A stretch of DNA of 64,000 bases from Shewanella basaltis (GCF_023283885.1 NZ_JAKILA010000022.1:1-64000), one strand, 5' to 3'. Counted from the first letter of the stretch, positions 1 to 8,827 are shown. Notes: generated by a model not told the origin, from the sequence alone. Numbers and translations: made by a program.

Positions 1-34
1 GACTTTTTATGTAGAATAACTACACCTCAAAGTC
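1..34. repeat. Short inverted-repeat remnant at window edge
   Basis: The first 34 bases form an imperfect palindrome: GACTTT at 1-6 matches AAAGTC at 29-34, and GTAG at 11-14 matches CTAC at 20-23. The stretch up to the YhcH-type gene holds no convincing gene. From memory, similar sequence recurs in intergenic regions of Shewanella genomes, so this may be the end of an interspersed repeat continuing left of the window. That link is recollection, not something this window shows. Confidence 0.3.
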
Positions 35-145
35 TCTGCCGCGCACTTGTATATGAGTAATGGCCAACAATTCGCTGCAAAAACAACCTTGAAAGGTCAA
101 CAGGCCCTAGTGAATAAGATATTGATGTACGACTTACTGTTGGGC

Positions 146-610
146 TTACTCTACACGAACCTTAATGACCACTTTACGAACGTGTTGCTGTGTGTCGCTG
201 GTACCTGGCATGTGAATATCTCCAGGGAAAAACAAAGCAAACATGCCGGCTTTTAGTGGAATAAAGGCCGCATCTTGTTTGTTAGATTCATAGTCGTAAT
301 TAGCATAATCGTGGTCGGCAAAATATGCTTTAGAGGGCGTTTGGTTGGCGAGTGGCAAATAGCCAAATTCTTCTTCGCCACTGACCACATATTGCACATC
401 AATGTATTTTTGATGTGCTTCAAAAGCCTGTGTGTGTTTCGGTTTTGTTTGGTAGTCATTTACAATCACAAATATATCTTTACCGTCTAATGGGTAATTA
501 CCTACCTCAAGCTTGCTGAAATCGGTTTCAGCAAGATGCGCCAATGCACGAGCTAGTCGAGGGCTGAGTTGAGTGTAAAGGTTGCGATTTGCTAGAGTAT
601 CGACAATCAT
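146..610 (-). CDS. YhcH/YjgK/YiaL family protein
   Basis: A 154-residue cytosolic protein of the YhcH/YjgK/YiaL (DUF386) cupin-like family, whose members often sit in sugar-acid or sialic-acid catabolic loci. Family signs are the HQKYIDVQYVVSGEEEFGY stretch, the PLKAGMFALFFPGDIHMPG loop and the terminal VRKVVIKV strand. The open frame extends 11 codons further upstream, but the ATG at 610 has GGAA five bases ahead and gives the normal family N terminus. Nothing next to it is a sugar-catabolic gene, so its substrate cannot be inferred. The fold assignment is fairly sure; the physiological role is unknown. Confidence 0.85.
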   Translation of the reverse strand: MIVDTLANRNLYTQLSPRLARALAHLAETDFSKLEVGNYPLDGKDIFVIVNDYQTKPKHTQAFEAHQKYIDVQYVVSGEEEFGYLPLANQTPSKAYFADHDYANYDYESNKQDAAFIPLKAGMFALFFPGDIHMPGTSDTQQHVRKVVIKVRVE

Positions 611-708
611 AAAAATTCCGTAAGATATAAACCATAAAAACATGATAGCTTGTTAAGCATACCGTGTTACAAAAGTATCAGCATTAAAAATTAAAGAAGG
701 ATTGTACA

Positions 709-1767
709 TTGCCTGCATTACGTTTACTTGCTGGACCAACCGCTTATGAGCAATTAGAAGCGAATGGCTTACAACAATCATTATTTACTCAGTTGTTTGC
801 TGCTTCTGGTGGGCCTAAGTGGCTTGCGATTGCCGGATTAGATAAATACTTATTTAGCGAGTTTTTCCAAGGCCGTGAAGACCCACTTTATACCATGGGA
901 GCCTCTTCTGGTGCCTGGCGGTTAGCCTGCATGGCGCAGCAAAACCCATTGGCCGCTTATGAGCGCTTTGAACATTTTTATATTAACCAGCGCTATGACG
1001 TGGCGAAGCCAACGCGCGAGCAAGTTAGTGCTCAGGTATTGCAAATTGTTGACGGTATTTTGGGCGAACAACAAGGTGCAGATATTTTGGCTAATCCCCT
1101 GATTCGCCATCATATGGTGGCTTGCCGTGCGCGCCATTTAAATCGTATCCATGCTAAATTTGGCTTAATGGTTGGCTTGTCGATGGCGGCGGTGAGCAAT
1201 GTTGTTAATCGTAAAAGTTTGGGGTGGCATTTTGAACGAGTCATTTTAAGCCACAAAGATGCGGCGTCACCGTTTAGACGTTTAAAAGACTTGCCGACTA
1301 AACATGTTGAGCTGACTCAAGATAATATTCGTCATGGGTTATTGGCAACGGGATCGATTCCTTTGTTGCTTGATCCGGTAAAAGATCTGCAAGGATCGCC
1401 CAAAGGTCATTATTACGATGGCGGGATTACGGATTACCATTTTGATATGCCACTGCCTACTGCGACAGGATTGAGTTTGTACCCTCACTTTTACCCTTAT
1501 ATGAGCCCTGGTTGGTTTGATAAGTCATTATTGTGGCGCAAAGCCAAGGCAAACTACCACAACGGCCTTATTTTGGCGCCGAGTAAGCAATTTATTGCCA
1601 GTTTGCCTTTTGCTAAAATTCCAGACAGAGAAGATTTTAAACATCTGGACTCTGACAGCCGCATTGCATACTGGCAACAAAGTGTGCAGCAAAGCCAACA
1701 ATTAGCTGATGAATTTGCTGAGATTGTCGCAAAAGGCAACATTATGGATCACATTGAGCGTTTATAG
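709..1767 (+). CDS. Patatin-like phospholipase family protein
   Basis: A 352-residue predicted acyl hydrolase using a Ser-Asp dyad. The nucleophile elbow MGASSGAW (GxSxG type) lies near residue 66, and the DGG motif that supplies the catalytic Asp in patatins lies near residue 238 (YYDGGITDYH). An early oxyanion-type Gly stretch (ASGGPKW) is also present. Translation appears to begin at a TTG with AAGAAGG eight bases upstream; no ATG lies near the conserved N terminus. There is no signal peptide or obvious membrane segment. The substrate (phospholipid, lysophospholipid or storage lipid) cannot be read from sequence. Confidence 0.8.
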   Translation: MPALRLLAGPTAYEQLEANGLQQSLFTQLFAASGGPKWLAIAGLDKYLFSEFFQGREDPLYTMGASSGAWRLACMAQQNPLAAYERFEHFYINQRYDVAKPTREQVSAQVLQIVDGILGEQQGADILANPLIRHHMVACRARHLNRIHAKFGLMVGLSMAAVSNVVNRKSLGWHFERVILSHKDAASPFRRLKDLPTKHVELTQDNIRHGLLATGSIPLLLDPVKDLQGSPKGHYYDGGITDYHFDMPLPTATGLSLYPHFYPYMSPGWFDKSLLWRKAKANYHNGLILAPSKQFIASLPFAKIPDREDFKHLDSDSRIAYWQQSVQQSQQLADEFAEIVAKGNIMDHIERL

Positions 1768-1969
1768 CGTTGATTAAAATGTGTTCATTTTTACTGTTTG
1801 TATGAAATATAGCCATACTGGATCGGGTCTAATAGCAAATAGTGGTGGTCGATGTCGTTAATAAGCATTATTTAGTGTGCTTATGTTGTTGAAATATTGA
1901 CCACTGCTACACTTGTTATACTGACTTAGATTTTGGTTCAGTACTTCACCTTTGGTGTGGGAGGCTGTG

Positions 1970-2548
1970 ATGAAAACACAAGAAATGGCACTGTTAATTA
2001 AAGATGGTGTGTTATTGCCGGGCGGACGTCTCGAAATTCGTATCGCATCACCTTGTGAGCTGCGCATGATTGCCCAAGTATTAAAGGGGCATTATCAGCT
2101 TGCCTTTGCAGCACTAAAAGCCAATAGCGAACTTCCCTGTTACAACAGTGCTACTCGCTGCAATATTATTGATTTTAACCAGTTAGCAGATAACAGTTTA
2201 AGTATTGTGATTGAAGGCTCGCAACGGGTTACTATTTTATCGGCCGCTCAGCAGCGAGATGGCAGTTGGATAGCCCGCGCATTACCGTGTCAAAACTGGA
2301 GGCAAGAGCCAATAGCGGGTGAGTTCGAAATCATCAGCGCAGCACTAGAGCAGTTTTATCAAGTGAACCCTGATTTACTCGAGCTTTATTCTCAGGTGCA
2401 TTTAGAAGATGCGACCTGGGTAAGCCAGCGCTGGCTTGAGGTGTTACCAATGTACAATCGCGATAAGTTGGTATTAGTTGAGCAACCCGATTGCCATAAA
2501 ACCATGGATTTTGTGTTGCAACTGCTTAAATCTCATGTCGATGTGTAA
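1970..2548 (+). CDS. Lon N-terminal substrate-binding domain protein
   Basis: A 192-residue stand-alone protein resembling the N-terminal (LAN) substrate-binding domain of Lon protease. It begins with the strand pattern MALLIKDGVLLPGGRLEIRI, followed by a helical second half with WLEVLPM and a leucine-rich C terminus. The AAA and protease domains of Lon are absent. Such single-domain proteins are common in proteobacteria and are of uncertain role, possibly binding unfolded protein. The start ATG at 1970 is preceded by GGGAGG; an in-frame start at 1952 would put that site inside the gene. It stands alone between the patatin-like gene and the pseudouridine synthase. Confidence 0.8.
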   Translation: MKTQEMALLIKDGVLLPGGRLEIRIASPCELRMIAQVLKGHYQLAFAALKANSELPCYNSATRCNIIDFNQLADNSLSIVIEGSQRVTILSAAQQRDGSWIARALPCQNWRQEPIAGEFEIISAALEQFYQVNPDLLELYSQVHLEDATWVSQRWLEVLPMYNRDKLVLVEQPDCHKTMDFVLQLLKSHVDV

Positions 2549-2583
2549 GCGGTGCATCATGGGCGATACACTGATAACATAGT

Positions 2584-3597
2584 GTGATTAATTTTCCCTA
2601 TGTTTTTATGTATAGCCTATTTATGCCCAATTTAGCCCCCAACGATCCTGCCTCTCATTCCACCACAGCCATTGCGGCGCAGCCTTCATATATTGTACTG
2701 CCTCGTGACAGCGAGTTAGCTGGCAAATCATACCTGACGGTGCTGGCGTTTTTAGTGGACCATTTTAAGCAAATTGATGCCAAAGTATGGCTGCAGCGCA
2801 TTAACGATGGCAAGGTACATTGGCAAAATGGCGAGCTGATTAATGCAGATACCGCTTACCAAGCCACCGCGAGGGTGTATTACTATCGTGAAGTGAACGC
2901 GGAAACGAAAGTTCCCTTTTATGAGCGTATCCTGTACCAAGATAATGACACCATTATTGTCTATAAGCCGCATTTTTTACCTGTCACTCCCGGGGGCAAT
3001 TACGTTAACGAATGCTTAGTGCATCGATTACGCATTGCCACTCAAATCGACACTATAGCCCCAGCTCATCGGCTTGATAAAGATACCGCTGGGGTGATGT
3101 TAATGACCACCAATCCTCAAACTCGCCATGCTTATCATCAACTCTTTTTAGATGACCATATTCGTAAAGATTACCAAGCTATTGCCAACGTAACACCTGA
3201 GATATTGGCACAATTAGCCAACAATACTGCCAAGTTGCCTTTGAGTTGGACGGTTAAAAATCGCATTGTGGCGGCTAATCCGAGTTTTACCATGCAGGTT
3301 GAAGAGGGTGAGGCAAATAGCCATTCAGAAATTAGTTTAGTGGCGGTAAATAATGGTGTTGGTTTGTTTGAGTTAAGCCCTATTACAGGAAAAACGCATC
3401 AATTGCGTGTGCATATGCAAAGTTTAGGTATGCCGATTTTACATGACCGCTTTTACCCTACGTTACAACCTAAAGGGCCTGATAACTTTGACAAACCTTT
3501 GCAATTATTGGCTAAGCGTTTACGCTTTCGCGATCCCATATCGGGCATTGAACAAGATGTTGAGTGCGAGGGATTGGATTTGTTGGCAATAAGCTGA
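2584..3597 (+). CDS. RluA-family pseudouridine synthase
   Basis: A predicted RNA pseudouridine synthase of the RluA/RluC/RluD superfamily. The signature HRLDKDTAG near residues 161-169 contains the catalytic Asp, YQAIANV follows, and SPITGKTHQLRVHM near 270-283 is the conserved RluA motif III. An N-terminal stretch with the short basic turn VWLQRINDGKVHW resembles a reduced S4-like region. Its RNA target (tRNA or 23S rRNA position) cannot be assigned. The start is uncertain: GTG at 2584, ATG at 2608 and ATG at 2623 are all in frame and none has a good ribosome binding site; conserved sequence starts only around residue 35. A strong terminator follows the gene. Confidence 0.85.
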   Translation: MINFPYVFMYSLFMPNLAPNDPASHSTTAIAAQPSYIVLPRDSELAGKSYLTVLAFLVDHFKQIDAKVWLQRINDGKVHWQNGELINADTAYQATARVYYYREVNAETKVPFYERILYQDNDTIIVYKPHFLPVTPGGNYVNECLVHRLRIATQIDTIAPAHRLDKDTAGVMLMTTNPQTRHAYHQLFLDDHIRKDYQAIANVTPEILAQLANNTAKLPLSWTVKNRIVAANPSFTMQVEEGEANSHSEISLVAVNNGVGLFELSPITGKTHQLRVHMQSLGMPILHDRFYPTLQPKGPDNFDKPLQLLAKRLRFRDPISGIEQDVECEGLDLLAIS

Positions 3598-3613
3598 ATA
3601 CGGTATATGAGAT

Positions 3614-3650
3614 AAAACCGCCATCAATAAAATGATGGCGGTTTGCTTTT
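3614..3650. terminator. Bidirectional rho-independent terminator
   Basis: A perfect 12-bp stem, AAACCGCCATCA paired with TGATGGCGGTTT around a 6-base loop, lies between two convergent genes and has T-rich flanks on one side and A-rich on the other. It can serve both the pseudouridine synthase and the tetrathionate reductase operon. Confidence 0.85.
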
Positions 3651-3691
3651 GAGTTTGTATTAATCAATTAGTTAAGTTTTGTTTAGGTTGG

Positions 3692-5086
3692 TTACTCCGC
3701 TTTAGCGTGCTTAACTCCTTTGCGGTTTTTCATGGGGTCGCCATCGTAACCGAGTGCCTTCCAATCTAGACGCTGCCCTTTGTTATGGCAGTCATTACAT
3801 TGTAATGCCTTGTCTTTGGGGGTGACCATATGGTTGATGCGCCACCACATTTCAGTTGCAACAAAGCCATGTTTGCCGCTGTATTTAAGGCCTTTTTCTA
3901 TCATAGTTGGGTTGGCTTCCATCCCCAATTTAGCCGCTAGGTCCCAGTCAAATTTATCCCAATATCCTCCTTCACCGTAGGTTTTTGGTGTGAGTAAAAT
4001 GTTCAGTTCAGTGTCGTAAATTTGCTTACCAGTATGCACTTTAAAAGGATAAATTTTGGCTTTAGGGTCATTGATGTCGCCTAATGGGTAAGCCAATTTT
4101 ACCGTTTTAGTTGGGTCAATTTTATCGCCTGCCATGTACGCATCAGCACTACCATTAAACCAAGCATATTGTGGTGGGACATCTTTTTGCCAAATAAAAC
4201 GACCTTTCTTTTTATTAAAGGTGTGCTTGCCATTTTCATCAATAGTGTCTTCAAGATCTTGACCTGCAGCCTCCCAGTCCCAATGCATTTTGGTGGGTTC
4301 AACTTTCGCAAATGATGGGATATGACAGGTTTGACATGCCACTGTGGCGGTGTGGGTGTTGAGCTTTTTGTTTTGATGTGGCGCGCTATCATGACAATTG
4401 ACACACCCAATTTTGGTTTCGCCACCAGGTGACACGCCCATGGCGTTACCACTGATTTGATGTTTTTCGGTTACGTGGCAATCTTGGCATTGAAAATCAT
4501 TGCCGTCGGTGTCCATGTGCACATCGGTTGCGCGATCAGGGTATGACATCGACGAGTCTAAATCGCCATGTTTTACCGCATCGCCACCGCCGCCATAAAA
4601 GTGGCAACTGCCGCAGTTATCGCGTACGGGCGCACCCACATTTTGGGCCACTCTGGCTAAGTCTACTTTGCCAAATACCTCGCCAGCACCCGCTGGGTCT
4701 TTCATGTAAGTCCCAGTGGTGTCGTGACACACTAAGCAGTCCACTTTGGTCATGTCGTTAAAGTCAAATGTTGAATCTTTCCAGCCATAGCCAGCATGGC
4801 AACTGGTGCAACGGGGCTCGTTACCCGATATCGACACACAAAAATTATTAATACTGTTCTTTTTGCCACGTTTAACGGTTCTGCCGGGTAATTCTTGCTC
4901 TAGCTCCCATGTCCAGTGGGATGATTTCATAAAGTCTTCGGCATGTTGTTGGTGACAGGTTAAACATTGGCTGGTGATTTCTGGGCCATTGGCAAAGGGG
5001 CCCGGCAGAGCCTCTTTATGATTAAAAGCCGCCTGTGCACTACTGCTTAACATCAGGAATACTGCCAGTGCTGTGATTGTTTTCAT
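3692..5086 (-). CDS. otr: Octaheme tetrathionate reductase family cytochrome c
   Basis: A 464-residue periplasmic multiheme cytochrome. A Sec signal peptide (MKTITALAVF... AQA) is followed by exactly eight CxxCH heme-binding motifs: CLTCH, CTSCH, CLVCH, CGSCH, CQDCH, CVNCH, CQTCH and CNDCH. The stretch GNEPRCTSCHAGYGWKD and the VDCLVCHDTTG motif are typical of octaheme tetrathionate reductase. The studied S. oneidensis enzyme has a lysine-ligated active-site heme and reduces tetrathionate and also nitrogen oxyanions in vitro. The start at 5086 has AGGA upstream and begins directly with the signal peptide; an 18-codon upstream extension of the frame is unlikely to be translated. It is the last gene of an operon with an outer-membrane barrel and a monoheme cytochrome. 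The physiological substrate is inferred from family. Confidence 0.93.
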   Translation of the reverse strand: MKTITALAVFLMLSSSAQAAFNHKEALPGPFANGPEITSQCLTCHQQHAEDFMKSSHWTWELEQELPGRTVKRGKKNSINNFCVSISGNEPRCTSCHAGYGWKDSTFDFNDMTKVDCLVCHDTTGTYMKDPAGAGEVFGKVDLARVAQNVGAPVRDNCGSCHFYGGGGDAVKHGDLDSSMSYPDRATDVHMDTDGNDFQCQDCHVTEKHQISGNAMGVSPGGETKIGCVNCHDSAPHQNKKLNTHTATVACQTCHIPSFAKVEPTKMHWDWEAAGQDLEDTIDENGKHTFNKKKGRFIWQKDVPPQYAWFNGSADAYMAGDKIDPTKTVKLAYPLGDINDPKAKIYPFKVHTGKQIYDTELNILLTPKTYGEGGYWDKFDWDLAAKLGMEANPTMIEKGLKYSGKHGFVATEMWWRINHMVTPKDKALQCNDCHNKGQRLDWKALGYDGDPMKNRKGVKHAKAE

Positions 5087-5100
5087 GATATGTGTCCTTA

Positions 5101-5122
5101 CCCCTGAGCTTGTGCTCAGGGG
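5101..5122 (-). other. Intercistronic hairpin in tetrathionate operon
   Basis: A perfect 9-bp GC-rich stem (CCCCTGAGC with GCTCAGGGG, 4-base loop) lies between the DUF3373 gene and otr. It has no T-run, so it is more likely an mRNA stability or processing element, or a partial attenuator, than a full terminator. It may let otr be made at a different level from the barrel protein. Confidence 0.6.
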
Positions 5123-5141
5123 GACCAATGAGATGTTCAAA

Positions 5142-6854
5142 TTAGAAGTTAATGGTCAGTGATGCGTTGATGTCATAGGCGGTGTCTACCACTGGTAACA
5201 TTGAATAAGCGTTACCAGCAATGACATCGTCGACTTTTTGAGGGGCACCTACGGGTGATCCACTGCCTGTGTATTCATAGTCGTAATACAGCCCTGCTAA
5301 CTTGATAAACATGTTAGGGTTGATATCAAAAATGTAATAGGCTTCGGCCACATGGCCGCGTGTGGCTAATTTGCTGCCCATTGGGTCATCTTGTGCTTGA
5401 GTAAATGGGCTCCAGTATTTTGAACCATAGTTATATTCCAAGCCAAACTTGCCGTAGGGTGCGGGAATTTGCATGCCCACATACACGCCATACCCATCTT
5501 TTGTGTCGGTATCGACGGTTTGAGCTGGCACCATAATAATTTCTGTGCCCGTGCTGTTAAGCTCAGCTTCAAATATTGCATCACTTAACATGCCACCAAA
5601 CATCCCTGTATTTCCGCTGGGTTCTGCACGAGTCCAACCGAACGATGCAAACATTTTCATGTCTTCGTCAGTTTCATAGGCATACCCTAAGCCGCCTAGG
5701 TACATGTCTCCTATCACGTCACTGGGTTGCACTCGTGTAACAAAATTAAAGTTTTCAAATTTTTGCATGTCTTGGTACATGGTGGGAGCAAAAATACTGG
5801 CCAGTTGTGTCGGGAAGGCCATGGTGCCAGTAAAGCCGTCGTTTACGTCTTTAGCGCCAAATAAGGTGAATTGTAAAAAGTGGTTTCCGTCGTTGATGAC
5901 GTCGATATTAAAGCCACCAAGATGAGTGTCTTTAGTGATAATATCGCCAAATAACTCACCATTACCGTATTGAGATTCAAAGCCCTGGCCGTAGCAGAAA
6001 CGAACGGTTTGGCCTTCAATGCCGGTAATGTCTGTTAAGTCATAGCCTAACGTTGCGCCGTCAAAGTTAAAGTTAACGAGGTGGCCTGACGGCGTGCCGC
6101 CACGAAGTTCATTTTCACGGTAGTGACTTGGTGGGCCGTAGGTTGAGGGGCGACGACCGATAGACAGATAGGCGCCGCTGCCATTGATGTCTTTCCAGTT
6201 AAAGTAGGCTCGCTCGACTTTTAATTCGTCACCACTGGTGCTGCCACTGCTGGTGCCGTCCATTGTAAAGGCGTTCCATGAGTCAAATACTTTCACGCCG
6301 GTAGAGTCTCCCCAGCTTTTAAACATGGTTAAACGCCCTGCGAAGCTGACATTGTCCCAGACTTTGGCATTAAGGTTTAGGCGAAGGCGGGTGGTATAAA
6401 AAATATCATTGTTTATGTCTTGTTGAGTTGGCTGACCTAATGCCATTGGCATGACACCTTGAAGCATTCCGCTTTGGAACGCGGTGGCTAAATCTGGGTT
6501 GGCCATCATCATTTGCCCTAAAGGTGAGCTGGCACTGCTTGGATCGCCAAATGTACCTGCCATTGCTTTAGCGGCAAAGTCAGAAAAATTGACGTTAATG
6601 GCTGGATTCCAGGTGACGTTTTGATAATGCAGTGAATGGGCTCTGGTTCTAAAGTCTCCGGTGATTTCGAGCCTGTCTAACGCGCTGTGACGTTCAGTTT
6701 TGTCAACGCGCGAGTTTAAGTAATCTAAATCATCTGTTATTTCGGCAAGCTGCTTTTCTAACTCGGCAATTTTTTGCACATCGCTATCAGCTGCTAAACT
6801 TGCACCACTCATAAAAAGTGCGTTAGCAACGAGTATTGAAATAAGTGTTCTCAT
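5142..6854 (-). CDS. DUF3373 family outer-membrane beta-barrel protein
   Basis: A 570-residue outer-membrane protein. Signal peptide (cleavage after SGASLA), then a short coiled coil at about residues 28-57 (heptad-like ELEKQLAEITDDLDYLNSRV), then the motif LEITGDFRTRAHS and a long run of alternating beta strands ending in a terminal aromatic residue (LTINF), typical of BAM-assembled barrels. This fits the DUF3373 porin-like family found beside multiheme cytochromes. The start ATG has GGGGGAG upstream. It sits between the monoheme cytochrome and otr on one transcript, so it may form a channel for substrate (tetrathionate/thiosulfate) or, less likely, a sheath for electron transfer. It has no heme motif. 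Function is inferred only from neighbours. Confidence 0.8.
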   Translation of the reverse strand: MRTLISILVANALFMSGASLAADSDVQKIAELEKQLAEITDDLDYLNSRVDKTERHSALDRLEITGDFRTRAHSLHYQNVTWNPAINVNFSDFAAKAMAGTFGDPSSASSPLGQMMMANPDLATAFQSGMLQGVMPMALGQPTQQDINNDIFYTTRLRLNLNAKVWDNVSFAGRLTMFKSWGDSTGVKVFDSWNAFTMDGTSSGSTSGDELKVERAYFNWKDINGSGAYLSIGRRPSTYGPPSHYRENELRGGTPSGHLVNFNFDGATLGYDLTDITGIEGQTVRFCYGQGFESQYGNGELFGDIITKDTHLGGFNIDVINDGNHFLQFTLFGAKDVNDGFTGTMAFPTQLASIFAPTMYQDMQKFENFNFVTRVQPSDVIGDMYLGGLGYAYETDEDMKMFASFGWTRAEPSGNTGMFGGMLSDAIFEAELNSTGTEIIMVPAQTVDTDTKDGYGVYVGMQIPAPYGKFGLEYNYGSKYWSPFTQAQDDPMGSKLATRGHVAEAYYIFDINPNMFIKLAGLYYDYEYTGSGSPVGAPQKVDDVIAGNAYSMLPVVDTAYDINASLTINF

Positions 6855-7000
6855 GATGTTTCTCCCCCGTGTTTGCCATTAATGAATCGATTTGGCAAAT
6901 TTTGGTTGTCAGATCCCCTGAGGCTAAGCCCCACTATTTTTTAGATCTGCTTATTGGCTGATCTGGCGTTTACAAAGAAACGTCGGCCAGCATGATTGGT

Positions 7001-7327
7001 TTAGCCGCAGGTTGCTGGCTGATCTGAGTCGGCTGCATGGTCATACAAAAACTGTTGAATATCTTTCAGTTCTTGCTCAGACAGCGCCTCAAAAACGGCA
7101 GGTTTTGCTTTGTGTTTGTCACGAGTGAAAAAACGATCCCATTGGCTCATGGTTTTGGTCATGGGAGTGAGTTCTGGACCTTCACTGTTGGCACTGTGAC
7201 AGGCTTTACATTCTTTTTTGTACAGGTGTTTACCTTTTTTAGGGTTGCCACCGTCAGCAGCCAAAACCTGACTGCTAAGCGATAATCCAATGGCGATTGC
7301 GATACCAACTTTTATGTAACTGTTCAT
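7001..7327 (-). CDS. Periplasmic monoheme c-type cytochrome
   Basis: A 108-residue exported cytochrome c with a signal peptide (cleavage near QVLAAD) and a single CKACH motif at about residue 41, followed by GPELTPMTKTMSQWDRFF and a C-terminal helix EQELKDIQQFLYDHAAD. A methionine downstream of the heme site could be the distal ligand. It is the first gene of the operon leading to the DUF3373 barrel and the octaheme cytochrome, so it probably carries electrons to or from the octaheme enzyme. Two start codons are adjacent (7330 and 7327); AGAGGA fits the second better. An FNR/CRP-like site lies about 100 bases upstream. Confidence 0.88.
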   Translation of the reverse strand: MNSYIKVGIAIAIGLSLSSQVLAADGGNPKKGKHLYKKECKACHSANSEGPELTPMTKTMSQWDRFFTRDKHKAKPAVFEALSEQELKDIQQFLYDHAADSDQPATCG

Positions 7328-7425
7328 CATTTTGTCCTCTATGGGCTTTTTATAGGTACTGCTTTAGCAATGTGGAGATATTTATTTGCTGTAAATAATG
7401 TTACCTAAAAGTGGGTAGTGTTAAT

Positions 7426-7439
7426 TTGAGGTAGATCAT
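7426..7439 (-). promoter_or_regulatory. FNR/CRP-type operator before cytochrome operon
   Basis: TTGAG-GTAG-ATCAT matches the FNR consensus TTGAT-N4-ATCAA at 8 of 10 positions and can also be read as a CRP site (TTTGA-N6-TCATA, 8 of 10). It lies about 100 bases upstream of the first gene of the tetrathionate operon, a suitable place for activation. In Shewanella both EtrA (FNR) and CRP control anaerobic respiration, so the site suggests induction without oxygen. Not proven. Confidence 0.5.
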
Positions 7440-7590
7440 ATCCATGAGAAAAAACTAATTGAAAAAAAGTTAATTGAAAAAAATCTAATGGATTAGGTGT
7501 GATCTGGATCTATTGCGTTTAAAGCAGGATGTTTGATAGGCGGATTAACGGATATTTTTGACAAGTAAAGACAGAAGATTTTTGCGTTAG

Positions 7591-8337
7591 CTAATTAAGG
7601 TTAATTAATGCCATTATTGATTTAGCCACTAATATCGTGGCGCTGATGGTACATAAAATTAAAGTTGCAGTGCGTGTTTTGTTTTTATCGACATGATTGA
7701 TTAACAAACCGGATACCAGATAGCCTCCAATAACAGACGGTAATAACATGAGTGACAACCACAAATGTTTTATTTCCACTAAACCAACAGCGGCTAAAAT
7801 ACCTAACGCAATCAGTGAGCTAAATACAAAAAAGGCGGATAGCGCAGCCCTAAATTGGTTGGCATCTTGCCCGGCGAGTAAAATGGCCATAGGGGGGCCG
7901 CCAATAGCAGCTATGTTGCCAAAAATCCCAGAGAATATTCCTGCAATAAATAAGCTAATGCGGTTAATCGGGGCCGTCACTTTGTACACGCTAAGAATCA
8001 CTGCAATATACACAATAGCTGCAATAATGAGCCCAAGTATGGCTTGTGGAGCAAACAGCAATAAGCCTGCGCCGGCAAAGCCCCCTGGTATTCGTCCAAG
8101 TAACGCGTATTGTAATCCATTAAATTGCAGATGACCGCGCTCTCTGAATAGGGTCATTGCTGAAATAGCAAACCCCATCACAATGATGGGTACGGGTACA
8201 AGTTGGGGGTTAACGATATAGAGCAGAGGGCTTGCAACAACGGCCAACCCAAAGCCAATTAAGCTTTGAGTTAGCGCGCCAAAAAAAACGATAACTGATG
8301 CCAGTATCAACGTAGATGGTTCGATAAATGACATCAT
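7591..8337 (-). CDS. TauE/SafE family (TSUP) anion transporter
   Basis: A 248-residue integral membrane protein with about eight hydrophobic segments and the family features LTQSLIGFGLAVVASPLL near the N terminus and GIFGNIAAIGGPPMAILLAGQ in the middle repeat. TSUP proteins move sulfite, sulfoacetate, thiosulfate or other small anions across the inner membrane. It lies 76 bases after metJ on the same strand with no evident terminator between, and just upstream of the tetrathionate operon in the same orientation, so a sulfur-compound substrate is plausible but inferred. Adjacent ATGs at 8337 and 8334 are both possible starts. Confidence 0.85.
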   Translation of the reverse strand: MMSFIEPSTLILASVIVFFGALTQSLIGFGLAVVASPLLYIVNPQLVPVPIIVMGFAISAMTLFRERGHLQFNGLQYALLGRIPGGFAGAGLLLFAPQAILGLIIAAIVYIAVILSVYKVTAPINRISLFIAGIFSGIFGNIAAIGGPPMAILLAGQDANQFRAALSAFFVFSSLIALGILAAVGLVEIKHLWLSLMLLPSVIGGYLVSGLLINHVDKNKTRTATLILCTISATILVAKSIMALINLN

Positions 8338-8413
8338 CTGTTCTCTGTAAAAACATTACTATCACTGCTTCTTATACGGGCAGTTTCAAAGTTTGTCGAT
8401 TAAACAAGCGAGG

Positions 8414-8728
8414 TTATTCGAGTTCTTCCCACTCAATTCCCATTTCATCCATTAGCTTTTTTGCTTCGCTAGGAATGCTATCGGGCTCATCTTTTGATAA
8501 GTCGCCGTCATTAGGTAACGGTTGCCCAGTGTATGCATGCAAAAATGCTTCGCATAGCAGTTCACTGTTAGTTGCATGACGCAGATTATTAATCTGGCGA
8601 CGGGTACGCTCATCTGTCAGTACTTTTAATACTTTTAAAGGGATAGAAACCGTAATTTTTTTTACTTGTTCATTTTTTTTGCCGTGTTCGGCATATGGGC
8701 TAATATATTCGCCATTCCACTCAGTCAT
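8414..8728 (-). CDS. metJ: Methionine regulon repressor MetJ
   Basis: A 104-residue ribbon-helix-helix repressor that binds tandem 8-bp met boxes when loaded with S-adenosylmethionine. The sequence follows MetJ closely: [29 protein letters not shown], the DNA-contacting strand [47 protein letters not shown], and the C-terminal GIEWEELE. The length equals the family norm. It diverges from metB, and the shared control region contains two met-box arrays, so it very likely represses itself and metBL. Confidence 0.97.
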   Translation of the reverse strand: MTEWNGEYISPYAEHGKKNEQVKKITVSIPLKVLKVLTDERTRRQINNLRHATNSELLCEAFLHAYTGQPLPNDGDLSKDEPDSIPSEAKKLMDEMGIEWEELE

Positions 8729-8827
8729 TAACTTACCCTTAACGATAAATACGGGGCAGATTTTAACCCCTTACAGTCTCTAGTCAAATTATTGCTACTA
8801 TTTAGTGACGATTGCAAATAGATTTCT

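Noticed and set aside
4099..4452. 117-codon frame within otr
   Set aside because: Shadow of the heme gene; its CxxC-like features come from the otr reading frame.
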